From assembly GCA_018806985.1 (NCBI GenBank), contig JADANN010000179.1, positions 186,001-250,000 on the forward strand: a DNA stretch of 64,000 bases, given 5' to 3'. Below, in pieces: positions 13,060-24,565 of this stretch. Made by a program: the position numbers and the translations under genes. This DNA is from Angiostrongylus vasorum (lineage: Eukaryota > Nematoda > Chromadorea > Rhabditida > Metastrongylidae). How positions within the stretch are numbered: the first letter of the stretch is position 1; each line of letters opens with the position of its first letter. Below the pieces are notes generated by a model. The model had not been told where the DNA came from, did not search any database, and worked only from the letters and a program-made list of their open reading frames with translations.

Positions 13060-14700
13060 GTCTTCCCCTTATCTCTGAGTGACTCGAACGGGGTACCAGT
13101 AAACCTTTCATTTTTCCTTGTCGAATGCAAGAGTATCCTAGTGGGTTTTGCTTGCTCTAGAGACGCGTTGAGCAGCATAGCTTCCTTCTAGGGTTTTCGT
13201 GAAAAACTCTGACCACCGGGTCTGTGGTCCTCCTGCAACACCGTTTGACATTTCTGGGAATCCAGTCACTAACGGCTGTTGTCCATCGTTTATCGTTCAT
13301 ATGCACTACATATCCATCCCACTTTATTTTCTACAGTTTATCGTATAGAACGGCAATTTTGACTTTTCATCGTTGACGCATGTCGAAACATCGGATTCCT
13401 TCCTTTACTTGTGATACTCCTAGGACAGTCCTTTCGACCACACGTTCAATAACAGTGAGTAGATCTTTTATTCTGTTTGTGTAGCGACGAGATTTCCGAG
13501 GCATACGTTAAGCCAGGAAGAATGGTCCAGTCTAAAGGGTGGACATAGAGTCGAGTGTTCTTTGTCCTCCTCAATACATTCTCGATGCTCTTGGAGGCTC
13601 CCCAAGCATCTCGCTTCATCCTACTCAACTATGAAGCGAAGTCGTTCATCACGTTAATTTCCCCAACCATGACAGACATGTTAAATTCGCAACCTTGATA
13701 ATCATGTTAATCTCCCAACCCGACCTTGACAGACATAGCTGGAGCACTCAGAAATTTTCATTCTGCTGAGCGTGAATGCGGCAACGTAACCAATCTGTTC
13801 CTAATGGATATCGTTTTTGCGAGATTCAGTCGAAGACCGACCTTTCCACAGGCTTTATCAAAGTCGACAAGGATTTGTTCCGCTTGGATAATGTTTGGTG
13901 TTATAAGAACGTTGCCATAAGCAATGCGAAGACGGTTCAATTGCCGACCATCGATATTCACTCCCAATGTTATCACATTCCAATGTTCGCATAACGTTCT
14001 CGACGGTGGAGGTGAATAATGCTGGATAGATAATACCACCTTGCGTAACCGGTTTTTTTTTTTTAGTGGAAAGTGAGGCAGAGCGGTCTCTTGTACCCTT
14101 GCAACACTTCCATGAGTCCTATTATAGTGTGGATGTAGTCCATCGTACCGAATTCTTTCCGAAGCCCTGCTTGCTCACATGGCCCTCCCTCGTCCAGTGG
14201 TCTGTCAATCCTGGTTGGGATGACTCGAGTGAAAAGTTTGTAGACGATGACAGCAAGCACGTTGAGCGATATTATGGAGGTCACCGTTCTTGAACAATAG
14301 TACGGTCTTGCTGGTCTTCATTGAGTGGGGATCGTGCATTGAGACAGATAACGTGTGAACAGCCGAGCCAGTGTGTTTACGAGGACTGGAGGAAAGTTCT
14401 TCAGGTGTTCAGATCTAATCCTGTTCGGACCTTGTGCTGTTGGATTTTTCACCGGCGAAATTGCATTTCGGAGTTCGGAAGGGAGAACCATTGGTACGAC
14501 TTATCCATCCTCCTTTATTTCATATGAGTGGTAACCGTGAGTGTTTTCCTCCGTTGCCTTTCTGGACGCTGGACTGTTCCGTCTGGGCGTCGGAGTGCAA
14601 TTATCTTGAATTTGTAATTGGCGAAGCTTCGGTGCGAATGCTTTTTCCAGCCTCTACAACTTCAACCATAACTTGCCTCTTATCTCTTCAAGGCACTTTT
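13060..14700 (-). mobile_element. RTE retrotransposon fragment (RT to 3' end)
   Basis: On the reverse strand, reverse-transcriptase pieces appear in order in several frames. VIYKLFTRVIPTRIDRPLDE and GLRKEFGTMDYIHTI lie at about 14,250-14,120, LRIAYGNVLITPNIIQAEQI near 13,950-13,890, and TILPGLTYASEISSLHKQ near 13,540-13,470. The C-terminal tail lies near 13,080-13,200. Frames are broken repeatedly, so it is inactive. It lies downstream of the INTS15-like gene, on the same strand. Confidence 0.85.
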
Positions 14701-15119
14701 TCTATTTCCATGGAGATTACACGACGAAAAGATAAGCAAGTCGAAATGGGTGATACTTGATCATGGAAGACAACATAGAGAGAAACAATGCATTCAATAA
14801 GGACAGAACACTACATGAAGGATGAGTTATGCAGAAGTAGGAAAGCAGTATGTCCTGTAAGGGCTCATAGTGATACCAGTTATGAACCAATGTACTCAAA
14901 ACTACGCGCCCTCCTCAATCTATTTCGCCCAGGCTATCGTATTCCGTAGCTGACCCAATGGAGTACGCGCCATCCTTCGTTGGCTGCGGATTCTCTGGCT
15001 TTTTGTTTTAACGAAAAAAAAACCCTTTTCCAAATTATAGAGGACTTGAGGAGTTTTGAACATGATAAGAGCGTAGAAGAGACTTTGCTCTATCTTTCTA
15101 TGCAAGAATAATATGTGTG

Positions 15120-15545
15120 CTACTATTTACTACGCATTAATACGGTCCATATTACAAATACTGTCTGCACCTGCAAGTATCTCCCAGCTTATATCAGTCC
15201 ATTTTGGTAATTTCTACACCCATAAAATATATAAAACACATACACAACACATAGAATTACATCGCATAAAATAACCATTATTCGTCATGGGGATTAAAAC
15301 GAAACAACAGTTACTTTCTACTCAAATTACTGACCAGTGAACATTTTCGAAATAAGGTTTTTCTAAATGATTAGTTTAGAGCATGGCCTTTCTAGCCCCC
15401 ACCCCCACTAAACTGATCTGTTTTCGATTAGCTATCGAATGAGTATACAGACTGGTGGAGAAACTCTGGAACCCACTAGACTCAATACGATCGTAATACA
15501 GTCGTTTGGTCAAGATCACTATGGACACTTTAGTGTCCATACGGG
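15120..15545 (+). repeat. Left arm of a large imperfect inverted repeat (repeat D)
   Basis: gctatcgaatgagtata at about 15,431 has its reverse complement at 16,855-16,871. Flanking matches extend outward (gtttcgttttaatcccca region) and inward to the cactttagtgtccat segment at 15,526-15,540. The arms are diverged, roughly 400 bp long by eye. Confidence 0.6.
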
Positions 15546-15639
15546 AGCAGATTAGGTTAATCCAGAGCTCCTATTAAACAGAAGCGTGTGCGGAGATTTT
15601 AAACAGGCCCAGAATTTCATAAGCCACAATGCGCCATAA

Positions 15640-15960
15640 CGATCACCTGTATCACCTGTAGTCTCGTTGATCGTCGACTGACTCGAACGGGTACCAGTGA
15701 ATCTTCCATTTTTCCCTGTCGCGTGCAAGAGTAGCCCAGTGGGTTCTGCTCGCTCTAGGGACTCGTCGACCATCATATCTTTCTTCTAGGCTCTTCGTGA
15801 AGAACTCTGACCAACGAGTCGGTGGTCTTCCCGCAGTGCGTTTAACATTCCGAGGAATCCATTCACTAACGGCTCTTGTTCATCGGTTGTCATTCATACG
15901 CATTACGTGCCCGGCCCACCTTATGTTCGACTGTTTGGCGCATAGAAGCTGTAAGCCATA
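15640..15960 (-). mobile_element. RTE 3'-end fragment
   Basis: The reverse strand carries the conserved RTE C-terminal region (first part near 15,920-15,860, [17 protein letters not shown] end near 15,745-15,700). The nucleotide text is closely similar to 13,070-13,310. It is a short, independent, non-coding remnant inside the inverted repeat pair. Confidence 0.8.
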
Positions 15961-16004
15961 ACGATGTCATGTAAAAAAAATAACCGACACACACAACATG
16001 TAGC

Positions 16005-19000
16005 CTAACTGTACATAAAGTACCTTTGCAAATTATTGCGTCCTCGAGTTTTAAGATAACACACTTCAAAAGTATCGGTCATATACGTAATTATAAGACT
16101 CGACAACAAATGGAGAAGAATAGCAAAAGGGACTGAAAGACGATCCCAGCCTGCTCTATGATCAGGAATTACAAGATGGGCAATCGAGTTAGTACCCAAT
16201 TCGATCAACTGTATACACAGCTTCAAATGCTCAACGTTCTGTTTTAAGACAAAAGGACAAATATAGACGACAATGGCGAAGAAAAAGACAAGTGGAAAAT
16301 ATTCTGACCCTAACACTAGTAGTGAAGAATATACGTTGAAGCACGCACGCAAATACAAGCACTTGTCACCTATTGCTTGCTAGAACTTCTCGTGGAGTCA
16401 AAATGACTAACAGATGAAATAATTCTACGAGTGGAGCACGTAACGTGGACAAAGAAATGATAGCGAAGACCAACTTATGAGCAAAACCATACTCTGCTTT
16501 TGGACACGACTCACTAATTCATTGACAATCTTAAGGTGTGATTCTTTCTGAAATGAATGCATCATGAACCTTAACCATAACTCTGGTTGAAATTCGGAAG
16601 AGAATATCGTTGCATTAACTCCATCTACTGTCCCGATATGACACAGATTAGTGGCTCTTGTGCTCCCATCGTATAAACAGATCAGCATTGAAGCTGAGCA
16701 TGGTCTTCCTTATTATAGTAAACCCTGTCGAAATGATTGTCGACTTAAAATTGTATTTTTTGCCCATTGCGAATTGGACTAAACCATTATATGGGCACTA
16801 TAGTGTCCAAATTGAGCTTAGTGGGCTCCAGAGCTTTTTTTTAACCATAACATGTATACTCATTCGATAGCTAGCCGAAAGCAGATCTTACCGTGGTTAG
16901 ATGAGAAAAACCAATCTCTACATTTAATGATCTACAAAAAAGTGTCCTTTCAAAAAAGTTTTTTGTTGACCGATAATTCGGCTAACAATTAAGTGTTTCA
17001 TTTTAATCGCGATGGTAATCGTGTGGAATGTGTGGATGGATGTAAGAACACCGAAATGGACTCAATACAGGGTGCAAAATATACCGAAATCCTGACAGCA
17101 ATGCATTTGCATAATGACCCATGGTAACACATAGTCACTAGTGGCTAACATTCCATTCATACCTATAGAACTATGCAGCACAGTCTATTCTATATTTGTG
17201 CCGTGTTCAAAACCCCCAAAGCACTCTAGTTATTGACACGTTAATTTTTATCGTGAAAAAAATCAGAAAGTCCGCAGCCGATGAAAAACTGCTCGTAATT
17301 AGTTGGCCCACCCATGAAATATGGTAGCGAGGCGTTATGTGCTAAAAGTTTAGTCTTCTGCAAGGTATGAAGATGCTGAAGCAGTTGCGGCCCCGGTAAA
17401 GTTCCGAAGACATTTCTTTCACAGGGTGTTTTCGAGATGGTTGAAAAAGTGTTGTTCGGTCGGCGAGAGGCTTATGAGAATGTCGAATGGGGGTAGAGCT
17501 TCGTAACCCATCTCGCTCAACTTCTGCAACGTCGATATATTGCGACGTATGGTCGCGCGTCAAAGTGGATGATTGATCACTTTCAGCTGACCACTTCGAG
17601 GCACAGCTGTTGACGTTTCTGGTGCGTTTCGTCGGTTTGCTGGACCAACAATCTGTGCGCCACCATATGTTCATCATCACCGTCAGTGCAATTTCGGTTT
17701 TCTAAAGTGTCGAAGAGCTTCATCGTGGTCCAACCACAGCCCATCGCCGCCGGCTGTCGTAAAGCATCCTTTGCTTGTTGCACATCAACACATGCTCGAC
17801 AAACAGCGACTTCATTGATTATCGTTCACTTCATGCACCGCGTCTGCAGAGCTTCTTTGACTTTACAATGCTCCCTAAATTGCAATTTTTATTTACTGCC
17901 TACTAATTTTCAGTGGCAAGGTATTATGTGAAATGTAACCATAGTGTTGCTGAAATAATTGCAAAACTCCGGATCGTTAGTCTCTGCGGTGGGAACCGAA
18001 CTCGCCATTACCCTTTCGGGGGACTAACGCGTTTACCACGCACCATGCGAGTCCTTCGTTTCGCCTTTCTCTCATCTGTGTTACTGACCTATGAAATTAG
18101 GCGATTATGCATTAATTAGGCAAAAAATTAGTAGGCAGTAAATAAAAACAGACATCATGATTTATACCATAGCTTCAGCATAGCCGAGTTCATAACATTT
18201 GTGCTCCCCAGATCAATCATGCTGATGGGTGGCTGCTGATAGCGCTTATAAGTCAATAACACTGATGAGAGACAAGCAAAAAGGACTCGCTTGGTGCGGT
18301 GGTGAATGCATTAGCACCCGGAAAGGGTAATAGAGCGTTCGCTCCCCACCGCAGACACCTGAAGTCCGTAGTTTTGCAAATATCTCAGCATCATTGTGAG
18401 TGTTCCAAGGAGTTGAGATCCATAGATATTTTTTCTTCAAGTTCTTCTGCAAGCGAAGACTGGGCGTGTAGTTGCTTCCCCGAAAGCCCCGAATTTATCA
18501 ATTTCAGTAGCAGAAAGTCATCCGCAACTTTCCCCACCTTCAACGTCGAGTTCGCCCCCGATGCACGATGAAGTCTTTCAAGCCAACGCTGCAGTGTGCT
18601 TGTGTTAACACTACGGAAGCATTCCTGCTCCATGCCTCGATGCCGATTAAAAGTTCAGTACAACATATAGTGTAGGCAAAAGTTCCGACTTACTGTGATT
18701 TAACCTATCTACTTATAACAGTCATCACTAGGTGACACCCATATCCAACTTTCAAAGGCTTCCAGAATTATGGCTTACTATGTTGTTAATCACGATAAAC
18801 ACAGAATCTGCTCGCTTTATCCCAGCGCCATGAAATTCATCGTTTTATTGAGATCAATTATGGCGTTTTATAACTTCTATAAGGCTGAGATGTTTGCAAA
18901 ACTCCAGACCGCAGGTGTCTGCGGTGGGGAACGAACGCGCTATTATCCTTTCCGGGGAGTAACGCGTTCACCACCACACCATGCGGTTTTCGCCTGTCTC

Positions 19001-22000
19001 TCAGCTAGGATAAGATTATGGCGTTTTAATCACTGAAGACCACCTTCAAGAAAAAAAGTATAATTTTCCTTGTGCAACTTTTCCAAGCCCATATAGAATA
19101 TTTCGATCTCGTCCTCCTTATACTTTGATGTTCGTCGTAGAAGTATCAAAGCTGGTGTTAGTGCGCATAGTTTTAACCATAAACGCGATTACGGTCGTTT
19201 GTTGTTCAAAGGAATCGACGCTCATCGCCAAGCACGTTCACGAAAACATCAGCACCACCGAATTTTGATTCTACTGCGATATGAGAGAATTAGTTTGGAT
19301 CTCTGGTCGGTACAAGGGAATTTACATACTCGTGTCTAATTTAAACGGCCTCTTAGTAGATTTGTTTCCAAACGCTGATGTTGTGGGTCTCCTTCGGCAA
19401 CAGCGATAACACAGCTTGCCTGCACCCTTCAAACTAGATATCAGGTATACTTGGTGGATGGCACTCGAAGTGTTTCCCGCGTACTTCTCAGAAACTCGAC
19501 TAAAGCTTTCTGGCTGAGTGGACATGGACGATATAATTTACAAACCTTCAAGCACACACGAAAATGTATTACCACGTACGTGAAATTCACTACACATACA
19601 CGATTGTTGTTAGCCGTTATCGCGCAGTTAGAAGTGCCCTTTAATAGACACCTGATCCGTCAATGATTCGACTCGGTACCACAGGCTCATCAAACCTTGC
19701 ACTCCTCTGGAGTCGCTAAATTGGTACCAGACTTGTTGAGGAGAATAAAAAACGCGAAAAACACCGAAACCACAAAACGTGATTCATTGGCAGGCCCCTA
19801 CGAGTCACTGAATAAGCAGCTTTACATTCAACCACCTCTACGATGACCGATGAAGTCGAATGTATGGCGTAACCTCATGAGAATTATCAACACTGAACGC
19901 TTCAAACTTTGTTTACGCCCAAATATTATAATTCAACCTGTCGCAGTACATACTCTAATCCTTCCATTTATGTGTCTAAGATGAAGTAGATGGTTTTCAT
20001 AGTTCGCTTCTTAACCGTCTACCAATACTTGGCGACGCGCCATTCATCCAAACTATTTGTACAAAGGTGAGCTGTCCCACAAAAAAGTTGACGATAAGGC
20101 ACTTCGAAGCATTAACGCACATTATCATCTGTAGTTGCATTGGTGATAATGGAACATTTGCAAAAAAATCATAACGAAGATTTTCAAAATGAACATACTT
20201 ATATCTAATGGCCTTTTAATATTGCTGTTCCACTTATCCAGTAATACTAGAACAGCAGTGTGATAATTCAAAGCTTCTTGATCCGATGATGGCTCGCCTT
20301 CCAACTCCAGAAGATATGTGAGCATTTTTGGAAAGACCTGAGAACGAAACAACTTGAGTTAGAAATGATGACAACAATAAATCAAAGTCGAAAATATAGG
20401 CAAAATACACTAATGTTGTACCTCAGAGCGGAATATGTCAGCCAGATGTGGAGAATCTCGAAACCCTTTAAGGAAGTACCCTGGGTTTGCATTTATATAG
20501 CTAGCGAAAACAGCAGCCATAGGTCGATTTATAGGCATAAAACGTGTAGCATAAACAACGAAAAATACCGTGAATTCCGGACAGGCTGTTTCCAATGGCA
20601 GTAGGTACTCGTACTGCAATGCAGTAGCATATTTCACAAAATTATTTCATAGTAGTGCGAAATCTTTATCCATTTTTTCATTCCGAATGTAAACCTATGA
20701 CGAAACCAAAGTCCTTTTCACAAATATAATCCAGTCGTCATAGAGAAGCGGTTGGAAGATTTCCCCATGTCAACACGTGCTTCACCGTTAACACAAAGTC
20801 TTTTAAACAACAAATGACGCGAATCTGAGATGTCTTCTTCTCCTTACTGCTAGGATGACGTGCGCCAATGTCAGACTTTACAGTTTCCGTTGCCTCAGTC
20901 CAGGTGTCACGTTACGATGAGGAAGATCATACCTTCTAGAAGATCACTATCAGAAACTAGAACCTCAAGGCTGGGTATAGAAGAACGTTTGAGAAACTTA
21001 ACACTAAGACCCAAAGACTATAATTTAGCGAAAAAGGCATAACGCTACGTGATTTCAGAATAACGATGGCGATACTTCATGACAACTCATGATTTCAGCA
21101 GCTCACTTCTCGGTGTCGGACATAGTAATCTCCTAGCTGAAAACAATGAAATTCGCCATATCATCGTCAATCGAAGATTTTTCCTAGAAGATGTCTCAGT
21201 TGTGCTCAAGCGTTACACATCATCAGATCATCAACTCCTTAGCGCAAAAATTCTTTTCAAGAAACCCTAAAATACAAGCAACGAAACAAAAATTCTTCGT
21301 AAACCAGTGGCTGTTAGAATTGATATGAAACAAAGTCGACTTATCTAACAGCTTGCTAAAAAAATCGGGAGGATACGGATGGACGTCGATCTCCACAGAC
21401 CACAGAAAACCGAGGCAATACTCCACTGTGGAGATATAGTGCTCAAGCAATCTCCAGCTAATCGAACTTATAATGTCACGCGGAGAAGCGAAAAAAAGAT
21501 ATTAAGAGAAGAGAAGGAGGAATGACTGAAGATCCAGAAGCTCAAAAGATCATCGCAACAGCCGCTTTGATTTTTGTTATTTAAAATACATAGAAAATCA
21601 CCAATGTAACACCACCTTGCTAAAATTATTTCTTACTACTTTCGAAAACGTCACGCGAATTGAAATAAGACAACAAGGAAGTGAATTCGACAGCCAGAAG
21701 CTACACTGTCACTTCACCGATGATGCAAGTTCTAAAGTAGTCACCCATGAGGGAACGACGAATGCGGCGCCTTGAAGAGCTTGGGACAGCACCGACGATG
21801 GCGTCAAGAAAAAAACATCCGGCTCTACGCCCACCCAGATTCTAACCCTCTTGCTGGCTTAATACATCACGGTGTTACATTGACGAATAAAAGTACCAGA
21901 AACGCTATCGAACGAACTCGTCAACAACAGAACAGACCTAGCAGTTTTTCTCCTGTCATGCAAGACGAAGAGGGGATGTCACGCTCTACGGTGACGAGGG

Positions 22001-24565
22001 AGAATCTGGAAAGCTGCCGCATACACCGTTTTCAGCATCTTGTACAGCAAGTACGTGAGACGCCTTAATAACAACTAATGGACAACAGTTACCAGCGGTT
22101 AGGTTCCACGTGATGTAAAACGGTGTTTTTAGAGTCACTCGAACGAATGTTGCTCACTGGTTGACTTTAATGTGCGACTTACACGAATTACCCGACCAAC
22201 AACAGAACAGGTGATACAAGTGGAAATCAATTCTTATGGAGATCAATCATACCACTTCACACATTTTTCTGACTTCTTTGATGGTACAGCAGAACGAGGA
22301 TGAATATGATCTCCCTTTAATGCATGCGTCCTCATTTAAATTCGTACATGATAACAAAAATGCTGAAGCTACTAGAAATATTGCTGTCTAAAGCATTAGT
22401 TTCCCTTAAAGCCATTCAGTAACAAGTTGTTTAAAGAATCCATAATAATTCATTGAAATAAGAACTTACAATATTCGAGTCACTTGATCTGAGATAATGC
22501 TCGGCAAGAACAGCGACTAAGTCTTCAGCATACGATTTGCTGTTCCCGACCTAATACACTGTAGTTGCAGCTCTTACAGTAACATGTTTAACTCTCCAAG
22601 TAGAACAATTTAATAAATTACGATAAAGTAGAAACACATACTAACCTTCGACAGCCAAAGGGATATCTGAGAATAAAGCTGAAAGACAGGATGTTGCAAT
22701 GCATACAATGCCAGTCTATAAAGAAGACGGAGCCGATGCTCATGGACATAAGATTCTCCTTCTCTCCCAAGAAACAATACTTCAAAGTACGCATATTTAT
22801 TTATCTCGTCACGCTCCTGAAACTAGCAGGTGTGGCAGAAGGAAGTGAATCCCGATCTATTATGGTTGCGAACATTTGGAACGTTCAAAAACCCAGATAG
22901 TGAAAAAACGTCAGTTTAAAAAACACCATATGGGCCCATTTTGGTCTATATTCTTCGCTAACGAAAATAAATAACCATAGATGGCGCAACAGACAATGGT
23001 TTCCATGGCCCACGGAAATTTTTCTGAGGGCCGCGTTGCCGTAAAACTAAGTACAGAAGTTGGTTCAATTGGCTAGAATGAGTAAATAAACGATAAAGCT
23101 GTCGGCGTTGATCAATCCTGAGAGATGCACCATGCATTCGACTTTATTAAACATAGTTATAGGTGATTGAATGCATATTTGGCCTTCACAATGAGTCGCG
23201 GTGTACTATCGATGTATCAAGCCAGTGCTGCAAGCCTCCCAGACAAATATGGCACCAATTTGCCGACCCTGGAGGGAATGCTTGGTGAGTTTTGGTCCTG
23301 TGGTTCGATCCCATGTGTATTGCAGGGCGCTTCCGACAACTGCGCTACACGCGCCCTATTCGAGCGGATATCTTTTCAATAGCCTTTGGTGATTTTCTTT
23401 TCCAACTAGTTAAAAACTGCGAAGTGCTCTGCGCACAGATTGCAGAATGAAGACTGAAGGTGAATAAGGTAGAATAAAGATTAGTGTCGCCCAGATAAGA
23501 CAAATGTATCTAGGAGAACAAGAAACCTCCACAAAAATAGCACAACTCACAAACACATAACAACATCAGCTTCAACCAAAATTGCGGAAGAACAAAGTTT
23601 GAGTAGATACGAAATATGGGGATAATACCCTTGATGCCGTTCGTTACGAGCGCAGTTCTGGCTCGACCTCACGCCGGGCTCACTAAGCCTCTCATCCATT
23701 CAGGGTCGTGGTAAGTAGTAAGATTGTAAAACGGCCAAAAAAAAGTCATATCATGAGCGGATTTCCTTCACAGAGTAGAAATATGTCGTCAAAATGTTCC
23801 TAAGCGTTGTTTACATAGAAAGCTTTGAGAGCAGCCTAGTCGCCCTCATATAAAAACGTTGGCAAAAAGAAGAAAACAAACACACTGGATTGCTTCTTAA
23901 GAACTCCTTATATGACGTGCAAATGAGAAAAAATAGCCGACTCACTTCAAAGAAACGGGCGAGACAAATAATCAGCGTGAATTCTTGGAGCTTCGAGAGA
24001 CGTGAACCCTTTCGGTCAGCGCTAAGACAGAATACTTCATTGTCAATAAGAAGTTGCAGATCATTATTTTTGACCAAAGCTGGTCGGTTTCTCCCATGAC
24101 TAGACAGCCGTACATGCTTCGAAACCTGAAATGCGCAGAGATTCCACTGGAAATTTTCAAAAACGGACTGAAAATAAAACGGACCCCACGAATTACTTAA
24201 GGCCTCAGTGGCAAATGTTAAAATGTTCAAATTCTACTGAAACGTTTGATAAACGGACCGAAGAAAAGACGGTCCTCATGACTTACTTGAATTAAGGCCT
24301 CCGTGACACATGTTGGAAAAGCAAGACCCAAAGATGTTGGGATTGGTCCAGCGTGATGATGCGGTACGCCACGACGCATCACTCTCTGAACCTGTATGTT
24401 CTCATTTCTAAGAAGGCGAAAATTCGAAAAGTAGATGAAAACCAGGATACATCGATGGTTTCCCTAAAATTCCCGGATCTCAAACTGTTCACGAAAAGCG
24501 ATTGCGCGCGGCTGCGTCGCGATCACCTGGCCGTAGAGCATTTTAACCGGATCGACCGATCGCAT
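16005..24565 (-). CDS. Integrator complex subunit 15 (C7orf26-like) candidate
   Basis: Eight exons join in phase (complement): 24527-24565, 23946-24167, 22646-22816, 22470-22550, 20422-20613, 20199-20337, 16515-16627 and 16005-16238 (open to a TAG; an earlier donor there is possible). They give about 390 residues. The ATG follows the acceptor cttctcag (24,579), a likely trans-splice site. The protein is helical and Leu-rich with no catalytic motif. By recall its pattern follows human INTS15: the KLQEF helix, FEVLF, a Leu-rich helix ending HPVFQLYSQISLWL, LAEHY, then CPEFTVFFVVYATRF, NPGYFL and YHTAVLVLLDKW in the same order and spacing. INTS15 is a scaffold subunit of the nuclear Integrator complex. 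Identity is low, so the name is inference; the gene itself is well supported by phase continuity. The 3' end is uncertain. Introns contain an antisense RTE copy, SINEs and a mariner remnant. Confidence 0.6.
16786..17260 (-). repeat. Right arm of the large inverted repeat (repeat D)
   Basis: This arm pairs with 15,120-15,545. It contains tatagtgtccaaattgagct at 16,800 and actcattcgatagctagc near 16,858. The outer part (gaccgataattcggcta at 16,971) also matches 1,945-2,110. Two exons of the INTS15-like gene lie between the arms. Confidence 0.6.
17343..17790 (-). pseudogene. Mariner transposase remnant
   Basis: On the reverse strand, the piece TLQKLSEMGYEALP followed by LSPTEQHFFNHLENTL (about 17,540-17,430) matches the catalytic-domain end of mariner/SETMAR-type transposases, where the family has TLQKLNELGYEVLPHPPYSP and a DLxP motif. 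Frames are broken on both sides and the catalytic Asp region is not intact. It lies in INTS15-like intron 6. Confidence 0.6.
17880..18140 (-). mobile_element. SINE-B copy (tRNA-derived)
   Basis: On the reverse strand the head reads TGGTGCGTGGTAAACGCGTTAG, then CCGAAAGGGTAATGGCGAG and a B-box-like GTTCCCACCGCAG. The tail contains TTGCAATTATTTCAGCAACAC and ends in an ATAAAAA-type stretch. Related copies occur at 18.25, 18.9, 27.5 and 43.6 kb. Confidence 0.7.
18245..18415 (+). mobile_element. SINE-B copy, opposite orientation
   Basis: GCTTGGTGCGGTGGTGAATG, then CCCGGAAAGGGTAATAGAGC, a B-box-like GTTCGCTCCCC, and TTTTGCAAATATCTCAGCA. It forms a closely spaced inverted pair with the copy at 17,880-18,140. 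Confidence 0.7.
18880..19015 (-). mobile_element. SINE-B partial copy
   Basis: It has the same module as its neighbours (tgtttgcaaaactccagacc, gtctgcggtgggg, ttcaccaccacaccatgcgg) read on the reverse strand. It is shorter, ending near the head. Confidence 0.65.
19660..19908 (+). mobile_element. SINE-A degenerate copy
   Basis: It retains gctaaattggtaccagacttg (from 19,716), the cgatgaagtcgaatgtatggcg tail and aacgcttc. The tRNA-like head is weak. Confidence 0.5.
20830..22070 (+). mobile_element. RTE fragment with endonuclease end, antisense in INTS15-like intron 4
   Basis: Left to right, endonuclease residues IRHIIVNRRFFLEDVSVVLK and SSDHQLLSAKILF at about 21,150-21,265 match the RTE pattern IDHIIVN..F...DV...P....SDH..L. 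Further on, a degenerate reverse-transcriptase piece (GSEFDSQKLHCHFTDDA near 21,680-21,725) and a tail piece (KNIRLYAHPDSNPLAGLIHH near 21,812) follow. Many stops; dead copy. Confidence 0.75.
23096..23360 (-). mobile_element. SINE-A copy
   Basis: The reverse strand carries the A-box-like TGTAGCGCAGTTGTCGG, then a B-box-like GGGATCGAACC and the standard body. The end near 23,100 (aaagctgtcggcgttgatca) is the family tail AACGCCGA(C/G)AGCTTT. Confidence 0.8.
24164..24316. repeat. Imperfect tandem duplication at a 3' splice site
   Basis: 24,164-24,219 and 24,254-24,314 share cgga(c)gaa..aaa..acgg..c and then aaggcct(c)(a/c)gtg....catgtt. The first copy holds the polypyrimidine tract and AG of INTS15-like exon 2 (exon edge 24,167, reverse strand); in the second copy the AG is changed. 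Confidence 0.5.
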
